DNA of 51,263 nucleotides from Desulfobulbaceae bacterium (lineage in GTDB: Bacteria; Desulfobacterota; Desulfobulbia; Desulfobulbales; Desulfobulbaceae): positions 1 through 51,263 of the forward strand of contig JALSNC010000080.1 in NCBI GenBank assembly GCA_026987195.1, given 5' to 3'. Positions 1 through 8,555 of this stretch are shown here, in pieces. The translations under genes were made by a program, and so were the position numbers. The notes under the pieces were generated by a model, which did not search any database, was not told the DNA's origin, and saw nothing but the letters and a program-made list of their open reading frames with translations. Position 1 is the first letter of the stretch; each line of letters opens with the position of its first letter.

Positions 1-896
1 AAAACGAGGTCTACAACATCTCCCGCTTCGACTACAACGTCGACTACTGGACCCACCACCACAATCCCCGGACCGTGCTCAACAATCCCGCCGGCGAGAT
101 CACCATGAACCTGGGGATCACCGGGCCCCATTATTCGGTGGGGGCCGCCTGTGCCGCCGGTAATGCCGCCCTGATCCAGGGGTGCCAGATGCTGCGCCTG
201 GGCGAGGTGGACCTGGCGCTCTGTGGCGGTATCTCCGAGTGCGTGGGCTCCTTTGGCATCTTCGCCAGTTTCCGCGCCCAGGGCGCCCTGGCCGAACATG
301 CCGATCCCACCCGCGCCAGCCGCCCCCTGGACAGGGACCGCAACGGTATCGTCATCTCGGAGGGAGGCTGTGTCTTCACCCTGGAACGTATGGACCGGGC
401 CCTGGCGCGCGGAGCGCGGATCCATGGCGAGATCGTCGGCTATGCCATGAATTCCGATGCCCGTGATTTTGTCCTGCCCCATGGCCCGCGACAGAAGGAG
501 TGCATGCAGATGGCCCTGGACCGGGCCGGGCTCGCGCCGGCGGATATCTCCATTCTCAATATTCATGCCACCGGTACGCGGCAGGGCGATGTGGAGGAGT
601 GCAGGGCGGTGCGTGAACTCTTTGCCGACTGTCCGCAGACCGCGATCAACAACACCAAGTCCCTGATCGGCCATGCCATGGGCGCTGCCGGCGTACTGGA
701 GCTGGCCGGCAACCTGCCTGCCTTCACCGATCACCTGGTCCATCCCACCATCAACATCGATCATCTTGACCCGGACTGCGAGGTGCCGGGGCTGGTGATC
801 GGCCGGCCCCGGCAGATGGCGCGGGTGGAGACCATCCTCAACAATTCCTTTGGCATGGTCGGGATCAACTCCGTGGTCATTGTCAAGAGAGTGTGA
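1..896 (+). CDS. Beta-ketoacyl-ACP synthase II-like (FabF/KAS family), 5' end outside window
   Basis: This ketosynthase elongates ACP-bound acyl chains by decarboxylative Claisen condensation. The reading frame is open from base 3, so the gene enters from the left edge. About 297 residues are visible against a family length near 410, so roughly the first 110 are missing. The catalytic triad is intact: the nucleophile Cys (bases 150-152) in AACAAGNA, the first His in NIHATGT, and the Lys/second His in TKSLIGHAMGAAG. It is therefore an active condensing enzyme and not a chain-length factor. It heads a run of fatty-acid genes (ACP, FabG, FabZ, FabI) that ends in oleABCD, which suggests a dedicated pathway separate from primary lipid synthesis. 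The family is clear; which KAS subclass it belongs to cannot be settled without the missing N-terminus. Confidence 0.93.
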   Translation, partial: NEVYNISRFDYNVDYWTHHHNPRTVLNNPAGEITMNLGITGPHYSVGAACAAGNAALIQGCQMLRLGEVDLALCGGISECVGSFGIFASFRAQGALAEHADPTRASRPLDRDRNGIVISEGGCVFTLERMDRALARGARIHGEIVGYAMNSDARDFVLPHGPRQKECMQMALDRAGLAPADISILNIHATGTRQGDVEECRAVRELFADCPQTAINNTKSLIGHAMGAAGVLELAGNLPAFTDHLVHPTINIDHLDPDCEVPGLVIGRPRQMARVETILNNSFGMVGINSVVIVKRV

Positions 897-967
897 TGGG
901 GGTATACCGGCCGGCACCTCCGGGGCCGGCAGTGATCACATGCTGCTGAACTTTTGCAAGAGATTTG

Positions 968-983
968 TGGCAAAGTGCCAGCG
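968..983 (+). promoter_or_regulatory. Weak sigma-54-like element overlapping a small palindrome, upstream of the ACP gene
   Basis: The 207-base gap before the ACP gene contains TGGCAAAGTGCCAGCG. It has the GG and GC doublets at sigma-54 spacing, but poor agreement at the other -12 positions. The same bases form TGGCA-AAG-TGCCA, a perfect inverted repeat with a 3-base loop, so this may be an operator instead. A TATGCT follows at 991-996. A promoter or operator here would fit the ACP gene starting a new transcript, but the evidence is thin. Confidence 0.22.
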
Positions 984-1103
984 GCTGTGCTATGCTAGGC
1001 AATTTACAAAAAAATCCACCCCGCCGGCCAGGGTTCGGCGGAGGTCCTGTTGTCGAGATGAATTTGTGCTGCGACCAGCTCGCCAGACGCCATAGAGGAC
1101 GGT

Positions 1104-1355
1104 ATGACCCGGGATGAGATCAAGGACATGATCCTTGAAATAATAGAAGACATAGATGAAGAGGCCGAGTTTGACCAGCTCGATCCGGACGAACCGCTTC
1201 GTGATCAGCTGGATCTCGATTCCATGGATTTTCTCGATATCGTCATGGAACTGCGCAAGCGGTATAAACTGCAGATTCCGGAGGAGGAGTACCCGCAGCT
1301 CGCCACCCTGACCTCCTGCGTCAACTATCTCGAGCCCAGGCTGAAAGACGTCTGA
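1104..1355 (+). CDS. Dedicated acyl carrier protein
   Basis: This is an 83-residue acidic protein that carries the growing acyl chain on a phosphopantetheine arm. The attachment Ser lies in the DSMDFLDIV motif at about residues 36-44, the expected site for the family. The rest is the usual helical, Asp/Glu-rich ACP sequence, with a conserved EEEYPQLATL third-helix region. The ATG is preceded by a short GAGG. The divergence from a typical housekeeping AcpP (DSLDTVE-type motif) and its position between a ketosynthase and CrtI-like oxidoreductases suggest that it serves this locus only. The family call is firm; the pathway specificity is inferred. Confidence 0.92.
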   Translation: MTRDEIKDMILEIIEDIDEEAEFDQLDPDEPLRDQLDLDSMDFLDIVMELRKRYKLQIPEEEYPQLATLTSCVNYLEPRLKDV

Positions 1356-1426
1356 TCGCGTCCCTTTCGTGCTGTTTCCGGACCACCGACGGACCCGGCC
1401 CGGCCGGGAATCCGTATTCTCCACGC

Positions 1427-2800
1427 ATGGCTGAGTATCAGCTCATCATCATCGGTGGCGGCCTGTCCGGGCTCGCCGCCGGAATCCGTGCCGCCCGCTT
1501 CGGGTGCAAAACCCTTATCCTCGAACAGCACACCATTGCCGGCGGCCTGAACTCCTACTACTTCCGCAGGGGGTTCCTCCTGGAAACCGGCCTGCACGCC
1601 ATGACCAACTATGCGCCGGCCCGGGACAGGCGGGCGCCCCTCAACCGTCTCTTCCGGCAGCTCAAGCTCTCGCGCCGGGCCTTTGTCACCCACCAGCAGA
1701 TCGGTTCGGAGATCGCCTTTCCTGACCAGTGCCTCAGTTTCAGCAACGATTTTACCGAGCTGGAAGAGGGGGTCGCCGCCGCCTTTCCCGCCGCTGTCGA
1801 CCGCTTTGCCGAACTGGTGCGCCGGATCGACGACTATGACCCCTTTGCCCCGGCCCCCTGGCGGTCAACGCGCAGGTTCCTCGCCACTGTCCTGGCCGAG
1901 CCTCTGCTTGAGGACATGCTCCTGCTGCCGCTCATGGTCTACGGCAATGCCGAGGAACATGACATGGATCTTGCCCAGTTCGTGATCATGTTCCGCGCCG
2001 TGTTCCAGGACGGCTTCTTCCGGCCCCACGGGACGATCCGTGATTTTCTCGACATGCTGGTGGCCCAGTACCGACGCTTTGACGGCGAGATCCGTTTCCG
2101 CAGCCCCGTGGCCTCCATCATCCGCAGCAGGGACCGGGTGGCAGGGGTGGTCCTGGCCGATGGCCGGGAGATCACTGCGGATGCGGTCCTGTCCACCATC
2201 GGCATTCCCGGCACTGCCAGGCTGTCGGGCTGGGACCTGGACCCGGTCGCCCATACCGGCCGGATGAGCTTCATGGAGACCATCTGCCTGGTGCCGGCCC
2301 GGAGGATGCAGGAGCTGCGCAATGACCGGAGCATCATCTTCTACAGCCAGCGTCCGGAGTTCGCCTACCGCCGTCCCCGGGACCTGCTCGATGTCTCGTG
2401 GGGTGTTATCTGCTTCCCTGGCAATTTTGAGGGGCTCGAGCCTGCGGATCCGGTCCAGATCCGGGTGACCAATGCCGCCAACCACGCCCTCTGGCAGTGT
2501 CTCGAGGGAGACGATTACCGGCGGGCCAAGGAAGAGTGGGCCGCGAAATCCCTTGCCGCGGCAGGGAAAATCATTGGGAATTATCCGCAGGACATTGTAT
2601 ATCAGGATAGCTTCACTCCCCTGACCATCGAACGGTTCACGGCCAAGGCCGAAGGGGCCGTCTATGGCAGTCCGCGCAAGATCAGGGACGGCCGCACGCC
2701 ATGGCCCAACCTGTTCATCGCCGGTACGGACCAGGGGTATCTCGGCATTGTCGGCGCCATGCTCAGTGGAGTGACCATCGTCAATCAGCATCTCCTGTGA
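1427..2800 (+). CDS. CrtI-like NAD(P)/FAD-dependent oxidoreductase (phytoene desaturase/retinol saturase superfamily), copy 1
   Basis: This 457-residue flavoprotein has an N-terminal Rossmann motif (IIIGGGLSGLAAG, with the acidic LILEQH strand end) and the superfamily C-terminal FAD-contact segment (NLFIAGTDQGYLGIVGAMLSG, at about 430-450). The family desaturates, isomerises or saturates polyenes. Its place between an ACP and FabG/FabZ/FabI suggests that it acts on ACP-bound or free fatty-acyl chains and not on carotenoids; no phytoene synthase is visible. It is paired with a second, distantly related copy downstream. The anammox gene clusters proposed for ladderane lipids also combine FAS genes with CrtI-like enzymes, which is the closest precedent I know. 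The substrate is unknown. The start has no strong Shine-Dalgarno sequence. Confidence 0.85.
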   Translation: MAEYQLIIIGGGLSGLAAGIRAARFGCKTLILEQHTIAGGLNSYYFRRGFLLETGLHAMTNYAPARDRRAPLNRLFRQLKLSRRAFVTHQQIGSEIAFPDQCLSFSNDFTELEEGVAAAFPAAVDRFAELVRRIDDYDPFAPAPWRSTRRFLATVLAEPLLEDMLLLPLMVYGNAEEHDMDLAQFVIMFRAVFQDGFFRPHGTIRDFLDMLVAQYRRFDGEIRFRSPVASIIRSRDRVAGVVLADGREITADAVLSTIGIPGTARLSGWDLDPVAHTGRMSFMETICLVPARRMQELRNDRSIIFYSQRPEFAYRRPRDLLDVSWGVICFPGNFEGLEPADPVQIRVTNAANHALWQCLEGDDYRRAKEEWAAKSLAAAGKIIGNYPQDIVYQDSFTPLTIERFTAKAEGAVYGSPRKIRDGRTPWPNLFIAGTDQGYLGIVGAMLSGVTIVNQHLL

Positions 2801-2802
2801 AA

Positions 2803-2930
2803 GATGGCGTCGCAAAACGTCCGATCTACTGTGTTGCCGCGGGTACGGCCAATGCCCGACGTACCGCATGTACTGTACGCCTCCGCCTGGCCGGCACCGC
2901 TGCTCCTCCGATATCAGTGAACTATTTCGA
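2803..2930 (-). repeat. Degenerate copy of the family B MITE-like element, between the two CrtI-like genes
   Basis: The segment starts GATGGCGTCGCAAAACGTCC three bases after the upstream stop codon. It matches the reverse complement of the element at 30317-30478 over roughly 120 bases, including GGGTACGGCCAATGC and TACGCCTCCGC. The far end has decayed and its terminal repeat is not recognisable. It fills nearly the whole gap, so the downstream gene has lost any obvious ribosome-binding site. The element may separate or re-initiate transcription inside the locus. Confidence 0.82.
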
Positions 2931-2941
2931 CAGATCAAGCC

Positions 2942-4348
2942 ATGGCATTCACACCTCTGGACAAGGTCGGCGACCGTTTTGACGTCATCGTTGTCGGGTC
3001 CGGCCTCGGCGGTCTCACCTGCGCCAACCGCCTGGCCCGGGCAGGCCACCATGTACTGCTGCTGGAACACCACACCCGCCTCGGCGGCCTGGCCACCTGG
3101 TTTACGCGCAACGGCCATATCTTTGACGTCTCCCTGCACGGTTTCCCCTATGGCATGGTCAAGACCTGCCGCAAGTACTGGACAAAGGAGATCCGGGACG
3201 CCATTGTCCAGTTGAAGAACATCGTCTTCGACAACCCGCAGTTCTCCCTCACCACCACCTTCAGCCGCGAGGATTTCGTCAGGATCCTCCGGCAGGAGTT
3301 CGGGGTCGACCGGGCCGTGGTGGAGCGATTTTTCACCACCGTGGCCGGGATGAACTTCTACGATGACCGGACCATGACCACCCGCGAGCTGTTCGAGGAG
3401 TTCTTTCCCGGCCGCAGCGACGTCCATCGGCTGCTCATGGAGCCCATAACCTATGCCAACGGCTCCACCCTGGATGATCCGGCCATCACCTACGGCATCG
3501 TGTTTTCCAACTTCATGAACCGCGGGGTCTACACCTTCGAGGGCGGCACTGACCGGTTGATCGGCATGATGGCCGACGAGCTGCGGAAGAACGGGGTCAC
3601 CATCTGCACCTCGGCCCGGGTGGACCGGATCGTGGTGGAAAAAGGAAGGACCCGGGGCGTGGCCGTGGGTGAACGGGTGATCGCGGCCCCGGCCGTGGTC
3701 TCCAACGCCGGCATCACCAATACCATCGACAAACTGGCCGGCCGCGACGCCTTTTCCGACGATTTCCTGGCCGGTTTCGACCGGGTCCAGGTCAACAACT
3801 CGAGCTGTCAGGTCTATCTGGGCATCCGCAAGGGCGAGTCCTTCGACGACGTGGGCGACCTGCTGTTCACCTCGACCTCGCCGGAGTTCTCCTCCGAGGA
3901 GATGCGCGACATGGAGACCGGAAGCCGCACCTTTTCCGTCTACTATCCCAGGACCCGGCCCGATCATCCCGACTATACCGTGGTCGCCTCCATGAACGCA
4001 AACTACGAGGACTGGGCCGGGCTGGATGAGGAGGCCTATGGCCGGGCCAAGGAGGCCATGGTGGCACGCTGCCTCGATGATCTCGAGCGCTACATCCCCG
4101 GGATCCGTGGCAGGATCGACACCATCGAGTCGGCCACGCCCCGGACCTTTCACCGCTACACCCTGCACACCCGGGGCACATCCTTCGGGACCAAGTTCGA
4201 GGGGCTGGACATCTCCCGTTCCATCTTCCGGGAGGTGGGGGGGCTTTTCCACGTGGGCTCGGTGGGCATCATCATGAGTGGCTGGCTCGGGGCCATCAAC
4301 TACGGTGTCATCGTCGCCAACGACGTGGATGCCTTTCTGCGCACCTGA
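2942..4348 (+). CDS. CrtI-like NAD(P)/FAD-dependent oxidoreductase, copy 2
   Basis: This 468-residue protein has an N-terminal FAD-binding motif (VIVVGSGLGGLTCANRLA, with LLLEHH ending the second strand) and the CrtI-superfamily C-terminus (HVGSVGIIMSGWLGAINYGV). It differs clearly from copy 1, so the pair probably catalyses different or successive steps on the same chain, as CrtN/CrtP-type or heteromeric desaturase pairs do. The ATG at 2942 lacks a visible Shine-Dalgarno sequence because the preceding bases belong to a decayed repeat; translation may be weak or start slightly downstream. FabG follows after 13 bases. The function on acyl chains is inferred from context. Confidence 0.84.
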   Translation: MAFTPLDKVGDRFDVIVVGSGLGGLTCANRLARAGHHVLLLEHHTRLGGLATWFTRNGHIFDVSLHGFPYGMVKTCRKYWTKEIRDAIVQLKNIVFDNPQFSLTTTFSREDFVRILRQEFGVDRAVVERFFTTVAGMNFYDDRTMTTRELFEEFFPGRSDVHRLLMEPITYANGSTLDDPAITYGIVFSNFMNRGVYTFEGGTDRLIGMMADELRKNGVTICTSARVDRIVVEKGRTRGVAVGERVIAAPAVVSNAGITNTIDKLAGRDAFSDDFLAGFDRVQVNNSSCQVYLGIRKGESFDDVGDLLFTSTSPEFSSEEMRDMETGSRTFSVYYPRTRPDHPDYTVVASMNANYEDWAGLDEEAYGRAKEAMVARCLDDLERYIPGIRGRIDTIESATPRTFHRYTLHTRGTSFGTKFEGLDISRSIFREVGGLFHVGSVGIIMSGWLGAINYGVIVANDVDAFLRT

Positions 4349-4361
4349 GGACAGGGGAGCG

Positions 4362-5102
4362 ATGACGGATTTCAGCGGACAGAAAGCAGTGGTCACCGGC
4401 GCCACCCGCGGCATCGGCAGGGCGATCACCAGGGCCCTGCTGGAGCACGGGGCAACGGTGATCGGGGTCTATGGCGGCAACCGGGAGGGGGCGGAGCAGT
4501 GCCGGCAGGCCTGTGACGGCTTTGGGGAACGGCTGGAGCTCCATGCCCTGGACGTGAGTGATTACGAGGCCGTGCAGCGCTTCTACCGGCAGGTGGAGGA
4601 GCGGTACGGGACCATCGATATCCTGGTCAACAATGCCGGGATCCGGCGGGACGGTGTCCTGGCCATGCTCGCCCCCGGCGACTGGCAGCGGGTCCTGGAC
4701 GTCAACCTCACCGGCGGCTACAACATGAGCCGCTTTGCCGTGCCCCTGATGATGCAGCAGAAATATGGCCGCATCCTGTTCATCACCTCGCCCATGGCCC
4801 GCATGGGGTTCCCGGGCCAGGCCAACTACGCGGCCTCCAAGGCGGGGCAGGTGGGGATGATGAAGTCGCTGGCCAGGGAGGTGGCCAGGCGGAAGATCAC
4901 GGTCAACTGCATATCGCCCGGCTTCATCGACACCGAGTTCCTGGAGGGCCTGACCGCGGAGCAGGTGAAGGAGTACAGGAAACAGGTGCCCGTGCGCCGC
5001 TTCGGGCGGCCCGACGAGGTGGCCGAGGCCGTGCTTTTTCTCGCCGGGCCCGGCGCATCCTATATCACCGGCACGGTGCTGGAGATCACCGGAGGCCTCT
5101 GA
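4362..5102 (+). CDS. fabG: 3-oxoacyl-ACP reductase (FabG-like SDR)
   Basis: This NADPH-dependent reductase converts 3-ketoacyl-ACP to 3-hydroxyacyl-ACP. It is a 246-residue classical short-chain dehydrogenase. It has the TGATRGIG cofactor motif (12-19), NNAG near 90, and the catalytic Asn115, Ser143, Tyr156 and Lys160 in NYAASK. The reading frame stays open further upstream, but the ATG at 4362 is preceded by AGGGGAG and gives the usual FabG N-terminus, so I chose it. It lies 13 bases after the second CrtI-like gene and 2 bases before the FabZ-like gene, consistent with translational coupling in one operon that supplies the reductive half of a dedicated elongation cycle. Confidence 0.93.
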   Translation: MTDFSGQKAVVTGATRGIGRAITRALLEHGATVIGVYGGNREGAEQCRQACDGFGERLELHALDVSDYEAVQRFYRQVEERYGTIDILVNNAGIRRDGVLAMLAPGDWQRVLDVNLTGGYNMSRFAVPLMMQQKYGRILFITSPMARMGFPGQANYAASKAGQVGMMKSLAREVARRKITVNCISPGFIDTEFLEGLTAEQVKEYRKQVPVRRFGRPDEVAEAVLFLAGPGASYITGTVLEITGGL

Positions 5103-5104
5103 TC

Positions 5105-5560
5105 ATGGACCGGCAGTTCATCCGTGCCCGCATCCCGCACCGGCCGCCCTTTCTCTGGCTGGACCGGGTCCTGGCCCTGGACGGGACATCGATCCGGGCG
5201 GAAAAGGAGATCGCCCCTGACCTGGAGCTCTTCCGGGGGCATTATCCGGACTATCCCATCATGCCCGGGGTGCTGCTCTGCGAGGCCGTGTTCCAGGCCG
5301 GGGCCCTGCTGATCGGGGAACAGATGCGCCTGCACGGTACCGCCCCGGCAGGGGTCCCTGTGCTCAGCCGTATCCAGGGCGCCAGGTTCAAGCGGGAGGT
5401 ACGGCCCGGCGACCGCATCGAGGTGCGGGCGGATCTTCTCGAGCAGGTGGGGCCGGCCTGGTTTCTCAAGGGCTCTGTCCGGGTCCGGGGGCGGGTGGCG
5501 CTGCAGGTGCGGTTTTCATGCACCCTCAGGAAGGCGGAGCGGCAGGCGGAGGAGCGGTAA
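5105..5560 (+). CDS. fabZ: 3-hydroxyacyl-ACP dehydratase (FabZ-like hotdog fold)
   Basis: This enzyme dehydrates 3-hydroxyacyl-ACP to trans-2-enoyl-ACP. The 151 residues match Fab[13 protein letters not shown] at the N-terminus, catalytic His46 in [12 protein letters not shown], and catalytic Glu60 in [11 protein letters not shown]. The C-terminal strand region ([18 protein letters not shown]) is also typical. It starts 2 bases after the fabG stop, and its stop shares a base with the fabI start (TAATG), so the three are coupled. If enoyl reduction is skipped in some cycles, this enzyme would leave conjugated or isolated double bonds in the chain. Confidence 0.93.
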   Translation: MDRQFIRARIPHRPPFLWLDRVLALDGTSIRAEKEIAPDLELFRGHYPDYPIMPGVLLCEAVFQAGALLIGEQMRLHGTAPAGVPVLSRIQGARFKREVRPGDRIEVRADLLEQVGPAWFLKGSVRVRGRVALQVRFSCTLRKAERQAEER

Positions 5561-6360
5561 TGGGCTTCCTGGAGCTGGAGGACAGAAAGATCGTGGTCTT
5601 CGGCCTGGCCAACAGGAAGTCGGTGGCCTGTGCTGTGGGCCGGGTCCTGGAGGAGGCCGGGGCCCGGGTCATCCACGTGGTGCGCAGTGAGGAGCGGGCC
5701 GGAACCGCACGCCGTCTATTTCCCGATGCGCCCGTGTTCGTCTGTGACGTGGAGGACGAGGAGAACATCGTCCGGGTACGGGACCGGATCGGCGCCGAGG
5801 TGGGAGGTCCCCTGGCCGGCATTGTTCATTCCATCGCCTTTGCCAACTACTCCCGCGGCATGCGGCCGTTTCACGAGACCGTGAAACAGGATTTTCTCCA
5901 GGCCATGGACATCTCCTGCTTCTCCTTTATCAGTATTGCCAACCATTTCCGGCAACTGCTCGATCCGGATGCCTCCATGGTCACGATCTCCATCTCCACC
6001 ACCAGGATGGCGGCGGAGAACTACGGCTACATGGCGCCGGTCAAGGCGGCCCTGGAATCGTCGCTCTGTTTCCTGGCCAAGAGTTTCTCCGCCTTCTCCC
6101 GCGTCCGCTTCAACGCCGTCTGTCCGGGGTTGCTCAAGACCTCGGCCTCGGCCGGTATCCCCGGGTACGTGGATTCGTACCTCTTTGCCGAGCAGGCGAT
6201 TCTGCGGAAAAAGGCCCTTGCCACATCCGAGGCCGCCAATGTGGTCGCCTTTCTCCTCTCCGGCCGATCCTCGGGTATCAACGGCCAGTGCCTGGTGGTG
6301 GATGCGGGCATGGGGCTCAACTATTTCGATGCCGCTATCGTCAGCCGGGTGGTGGGGTGA
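5560..6360 (+). CDS. fabI: Enoyl-ACP reductase (FabI-type)
   Basis: This enzyme reduces trans-2-enoyl-ACP with NAD(P)H to complete an elongation cycle. It is an SDR-like protein of 266 residues with the FabI N-terminal pattern [16 protein letters not shown] and the FabI catalytic spacing Tyr155-x6-Lys162 in NYGYMAPVK. An upstream ATG at 5518 is possible, but it lies inside fabZ. The ATG at 5560 overlaps the fabZ stop, follows GGAGGAG, and restores the normal FabI N-terminus. A specialised FabI beside two CrtI-like enzymes is notable: it gives the pathway its own control over which double bonds are kept. Confidence 0.9.
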   Translation: MGFLELEDRKIVVFGLANRKSVACAVGRVLEEAGARVIHVVRSEERAGTARRLFPDAPVFVCDVEDEENIVRVRDRIGAEVGGPLAGIVHSIAFANYSRGMRPFHETVKQDFLQAMDISCFSFISIANHFRQLLDPDASMVTISISTTRMAAENYGYMAPVKAALESSLCFLAKSFSAFSRVRFNAVCPGLLKTSASAGIPGYVDSYLFAEQAILRKKALATSEAANVVAFLLSGRSSGINGQCLVVDAGMGLNYFDAAIVSRVVG

Positions 6361-6584
6361 TCTCCGGAGTCCTTGACCTGATCCGCCATGCGGTGGCCGT
6401 CTTCCTGGCCCGGGAGACACCGCTCTACGTCAAGGCAGTGCTGGCGGCCGGGCTGCTCTACATCCTCTCCCCCTATGACCTGATTCCGGAATGGGTGCCC
6501 GTGGTCGGTCTACTCGACGACCTGGCCCTGGCCGCGCTGCTGATCGGCTGGGCTGCACGATTCCGGGTCCCTCCCCGAACATGA
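6357..6584 (+). CDS. Small DUF1232/YkvA-like membrane protein
   Basis: This is a 75-residue protein starting at a GTG that overlaps the fabI stop (GTGA). It contains the DUF1232 signature [24 protein letters not shown], with a hydrophobic segment on each side (about 21-36 and 43-65), so it is probably a hairpin in the inner membrane. The family has no assigned reaction. The tight coupling to fabI and the 7-base gap to oleA suggest that it works with the olefin pathway, perhaps as an anchor or a lipid-handling factor. That role is only inferred. Confidence 0.75.
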   Translation: MISGVLDLIRHAVAVFLARETPLYVKAVLAAGLLYILSPYDLIPEWVPVVGLLDDLALAALLIGWAARFRVPPRT

Positions 6585-6591
6585 GAGAACA

Positions 6592-7626
6592 ATGCGATAT
6601 TCCCGTGTCTGCCTGCATGGATTCGGCTATGAACTGCCGCCCGAGGAGGTCTCGTCCAGGGAGATCGAGACCCGCCTTGCGCCGCTCTATGAACGGTTGA
6701 AGCTGCCGCCGGGCCGGCTGGAGCTGATGACCGGCATCCGCAGCCGCCGCTTCTGGCACCCGGGCACCCGCCCCAGCCGGGGTGCGGCACTGGCCGGGCA
6801 CAAGGCCATTGCCGCATCAATGGTGGATCCGGCCCGCATCGGCTGCCTCATCTTCACCTCGGTGAGCCGGGACATGATGGAACCGGCCACGGCCGCCTTT
6901 GTCCACCGGGAGCTGGGGCTGCCGCCCCGCTGCCAGGTCTTTGATCTCTCCAATGCCTGCCTGGGATTTCTCAATGGCATGATCATGGTGGCCAACATGA
7001 TCGAACTGGGCCAGGTGGAGGCGGGCCTGGTGGTGGCGGGCGAGACCGCTGAGGAGCTGGTGGAATCCACCATCCGCCACCTGCTGGCCGACAGGACCCT
7101 GACCCGCAGGAGCATCAAACCGCTGTTCGCCTCCCTGACCATCGGCTCCGGCGCCGTGGCCCTGGTCCTGTCGGCCAGGGAACTCGCGGATACGGGGCAT
7201 TACCTGGTGGCCGCCTCCTGCCGGGCCAACACCGGGTACAATGATCTCTGCCAGGGCGGCCAGAACGCCGAACAGGGCACGCTCATGTCCACGGATTCGG
7301 AAGTGCTCCTGGACAAGGGCGTGGAGACGGCCGCCGCCTGCTGGCGCGATTTCCGGCAGGAACTGCCCTGGGATGCGGCAGCCACGGACCGGTTCTTCTG
7401 TCACCAGGTGGGCCGTGCCCATGCCCGGCGCCTGTTCGCCACCCTGGGGCTGGACCCGGCGCGGAATTTCGAGACCCTGCCGGAGCTCGGCAACGTCGGT
7501 TCGGTTTCGGCGCCGGTGACCATGGCCCTGGGGATTGAACGGGGCGCATTGCAGGCGGGTCAGCGGGCTGCCCTGCTCGGCATCGGCTCGGGAATCAACT
7601 CCCTGATGGTGGGGGTGCAGTGGTGA
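6592..7626 (+). CDS. oleA: OleA: thiolase-fold head-to-head acyl condensing enzyme
   Basis: OleA condenses two fatty acyl thioesters head to head to give a 2-alkyl-3-ketoacid. The 344-residue protein has the diagnostic OleA residues: Cys123 in DLSNACLGFLNG, Glu97 in SRDMMEPATAAFVH (the distinctive general base contributed by the partner subunit), His271 in FFCHQVG, and Asn301 in LGNVGS. These separate it from ordinary FabH, which lacks the Glu. It is followed by oleB, oleC and oleD in order, which makes the assignment secure. Its acyl donors could come from primary metabolism or from the dedicated FAS genes upstream. The start is preceded by GAGAG. Confidence 0.93.
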   Translation: MRYSRVCLHGFGYELPPEEVSSREIETRLAPLYERLKLPPGRLELMTGIRSRRFWHPGTRPSRGAALAGHKAIAASMVDPARIGCLIFTSVSRDMMEPATAAFVHRELGLPPRCQVFDLSNACLGFLNGMIMVANMIELGQVEAGLVVAGETAEELVESTIRHLLADRTLTRRSIKPLFASLTIGSGAVALVLSARELADTGHYLVAASCRANTGYNDLCQGGQNAEQGTLMSTDSEVLLDKGVETAAACWRDFRQELPWDAAATDRFFCHQVGRAHARRLFATLGLDPARNFETLPELGNVGSVSAPVTMALGIERGALQAGQRAALLGIGSGINSLMVGVQW

Positions 7627-8510
7627 TTGGAGGCGGCCGGGAGCTTGCGGAGTTTCCTTTTTCGCCGAAATCCGTTACCATTGACGGGTACAGCATGGCC
7701 TACCTGGACGAGGGCCAGGGGCCCTGCGTGGTGATGGTGCACGGCAATCCGTCCTGGTCCTACCTGTACCGGAACCTGGTCCGGGAGCTGCGGCAGGAAT
7801 ACCGCTGCCTGGTGCCGGACCACATGGGATGCGGGTTCTCCGACAAGCCGCAGCAGTACCCTTACCGGCTGCGTACCCACATCGACAACCTGGAGGCCCT
7901 GCTCGACCACTGTGGCGTCGGACGCTGCGTGCTGGTGGTCCACGACTGGGGCGGTGCCATCGGCATGGGCTGGGCCGGCCGGCACCCTGAACGGGTGGCC
8001 GGCGTGGTGGTCCTCAATACCGCCGCCTTCCGCTCCCGCCGTATTCCCTTCCGCATCGCCGTCTGCCGCTGGCCGGTGCTCGGGGCCCTGCTGGTGCGCG
8101 GCCTGGGCGGATTCTCCCGGGCCGCCACTGTCATGGCGGTGCAGCGGAGGATGCGGCCCGGGGTGGCGGCGGGTTTTCTGGCCCCGTACACTTCCTGGCA
8201 GGACCGGGTGGCTGTGCATGGTTTTGTCCGCGACATCCCGCTGTCCGCGGACCATCCGTCCATGCCGGCCCTGGTCGCGGTGGAGCGCTCCCTGGCCGGC
8301 CTGGCCGCCAAACCCATGCTCATCTGCTGGGGGGGCAGGGATTTCTGTTTCAATGACCACTTTTATCGCCAGTGGCAACAGCGGTTTCCCGGCGCCGAGG
8401 CCCATTACTTCCCCGATGCCGGACACTATGTCCTGGAAGACGCCCTGGAGGAGATCGCACCCCTGGTCAAGGATTTCCTGGCACGCTGCCTTGGGGCGGG
8501 CCCGTCGTGA
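7620..8510 (+). CDS. oleB: OleB: alpha/beta-hydrolase, beta-lactone decarboxylase
   Basis: OleB decarboxylates the cis-beta-lactone made by OleC, yielding the cis-olefin. The 296 residues have the haloalkane-dehalogenase-like fold pattern: an oxyanion region HGNPSWSYLYRN, nucleophile Asp109 in VVHDWGGAIG, and a base His269 in FPDAGHYVLED. The GTG starts at 7620 and 7623 overlap the oleA stop, so the genes are translationally coupled. Without the neighbours this would be annotated only as a haloalkane dehalogenase-like hydrolase; the order oleA-B-C-D decides the call. Confidence 0.9.
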   Translation: MVIGGGRELAEFPFSPKSVTIDGYSMAYLDEGQGPCVVMVHGNPSWSYLYRNLVRELRQEYRCLVPDHMGCGFSDKPQQYPYRLRTHIDNLEALLDHCGVGRCVLVVHDWGGAIGMGWAGRHPERVAGVVVLNTAAFRSRRIPFRIAVCRWPVLGALLVRGLGGFSRAATVMAVQRRMRPGVAAGFLAPYTSWQDRVAVHGFVRDIPLSADHPSMPALVAVERSLAGLAAKPMLICWGGRDFCFNDHFYRQWQQRFPGAEAHYFPDAGHYVLEDALEEIAPLVKDFLARCLGAGPS

Positions 8511-8555
8511 GCCGGGTTGTCCGCGCCGGGGTGGTATGGGGTGAATGGTACTCGC

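Noticed and set aside
1865-4429. Very long minus-strand open frame (854 codons) across the CrtI-like genes
   Set aside because: It is antisense to two well-supported flavoprotein genes. The translation is Gly/His/Asp-rich with no known domain, as expected for a shadow frame in GC-rich DNA.
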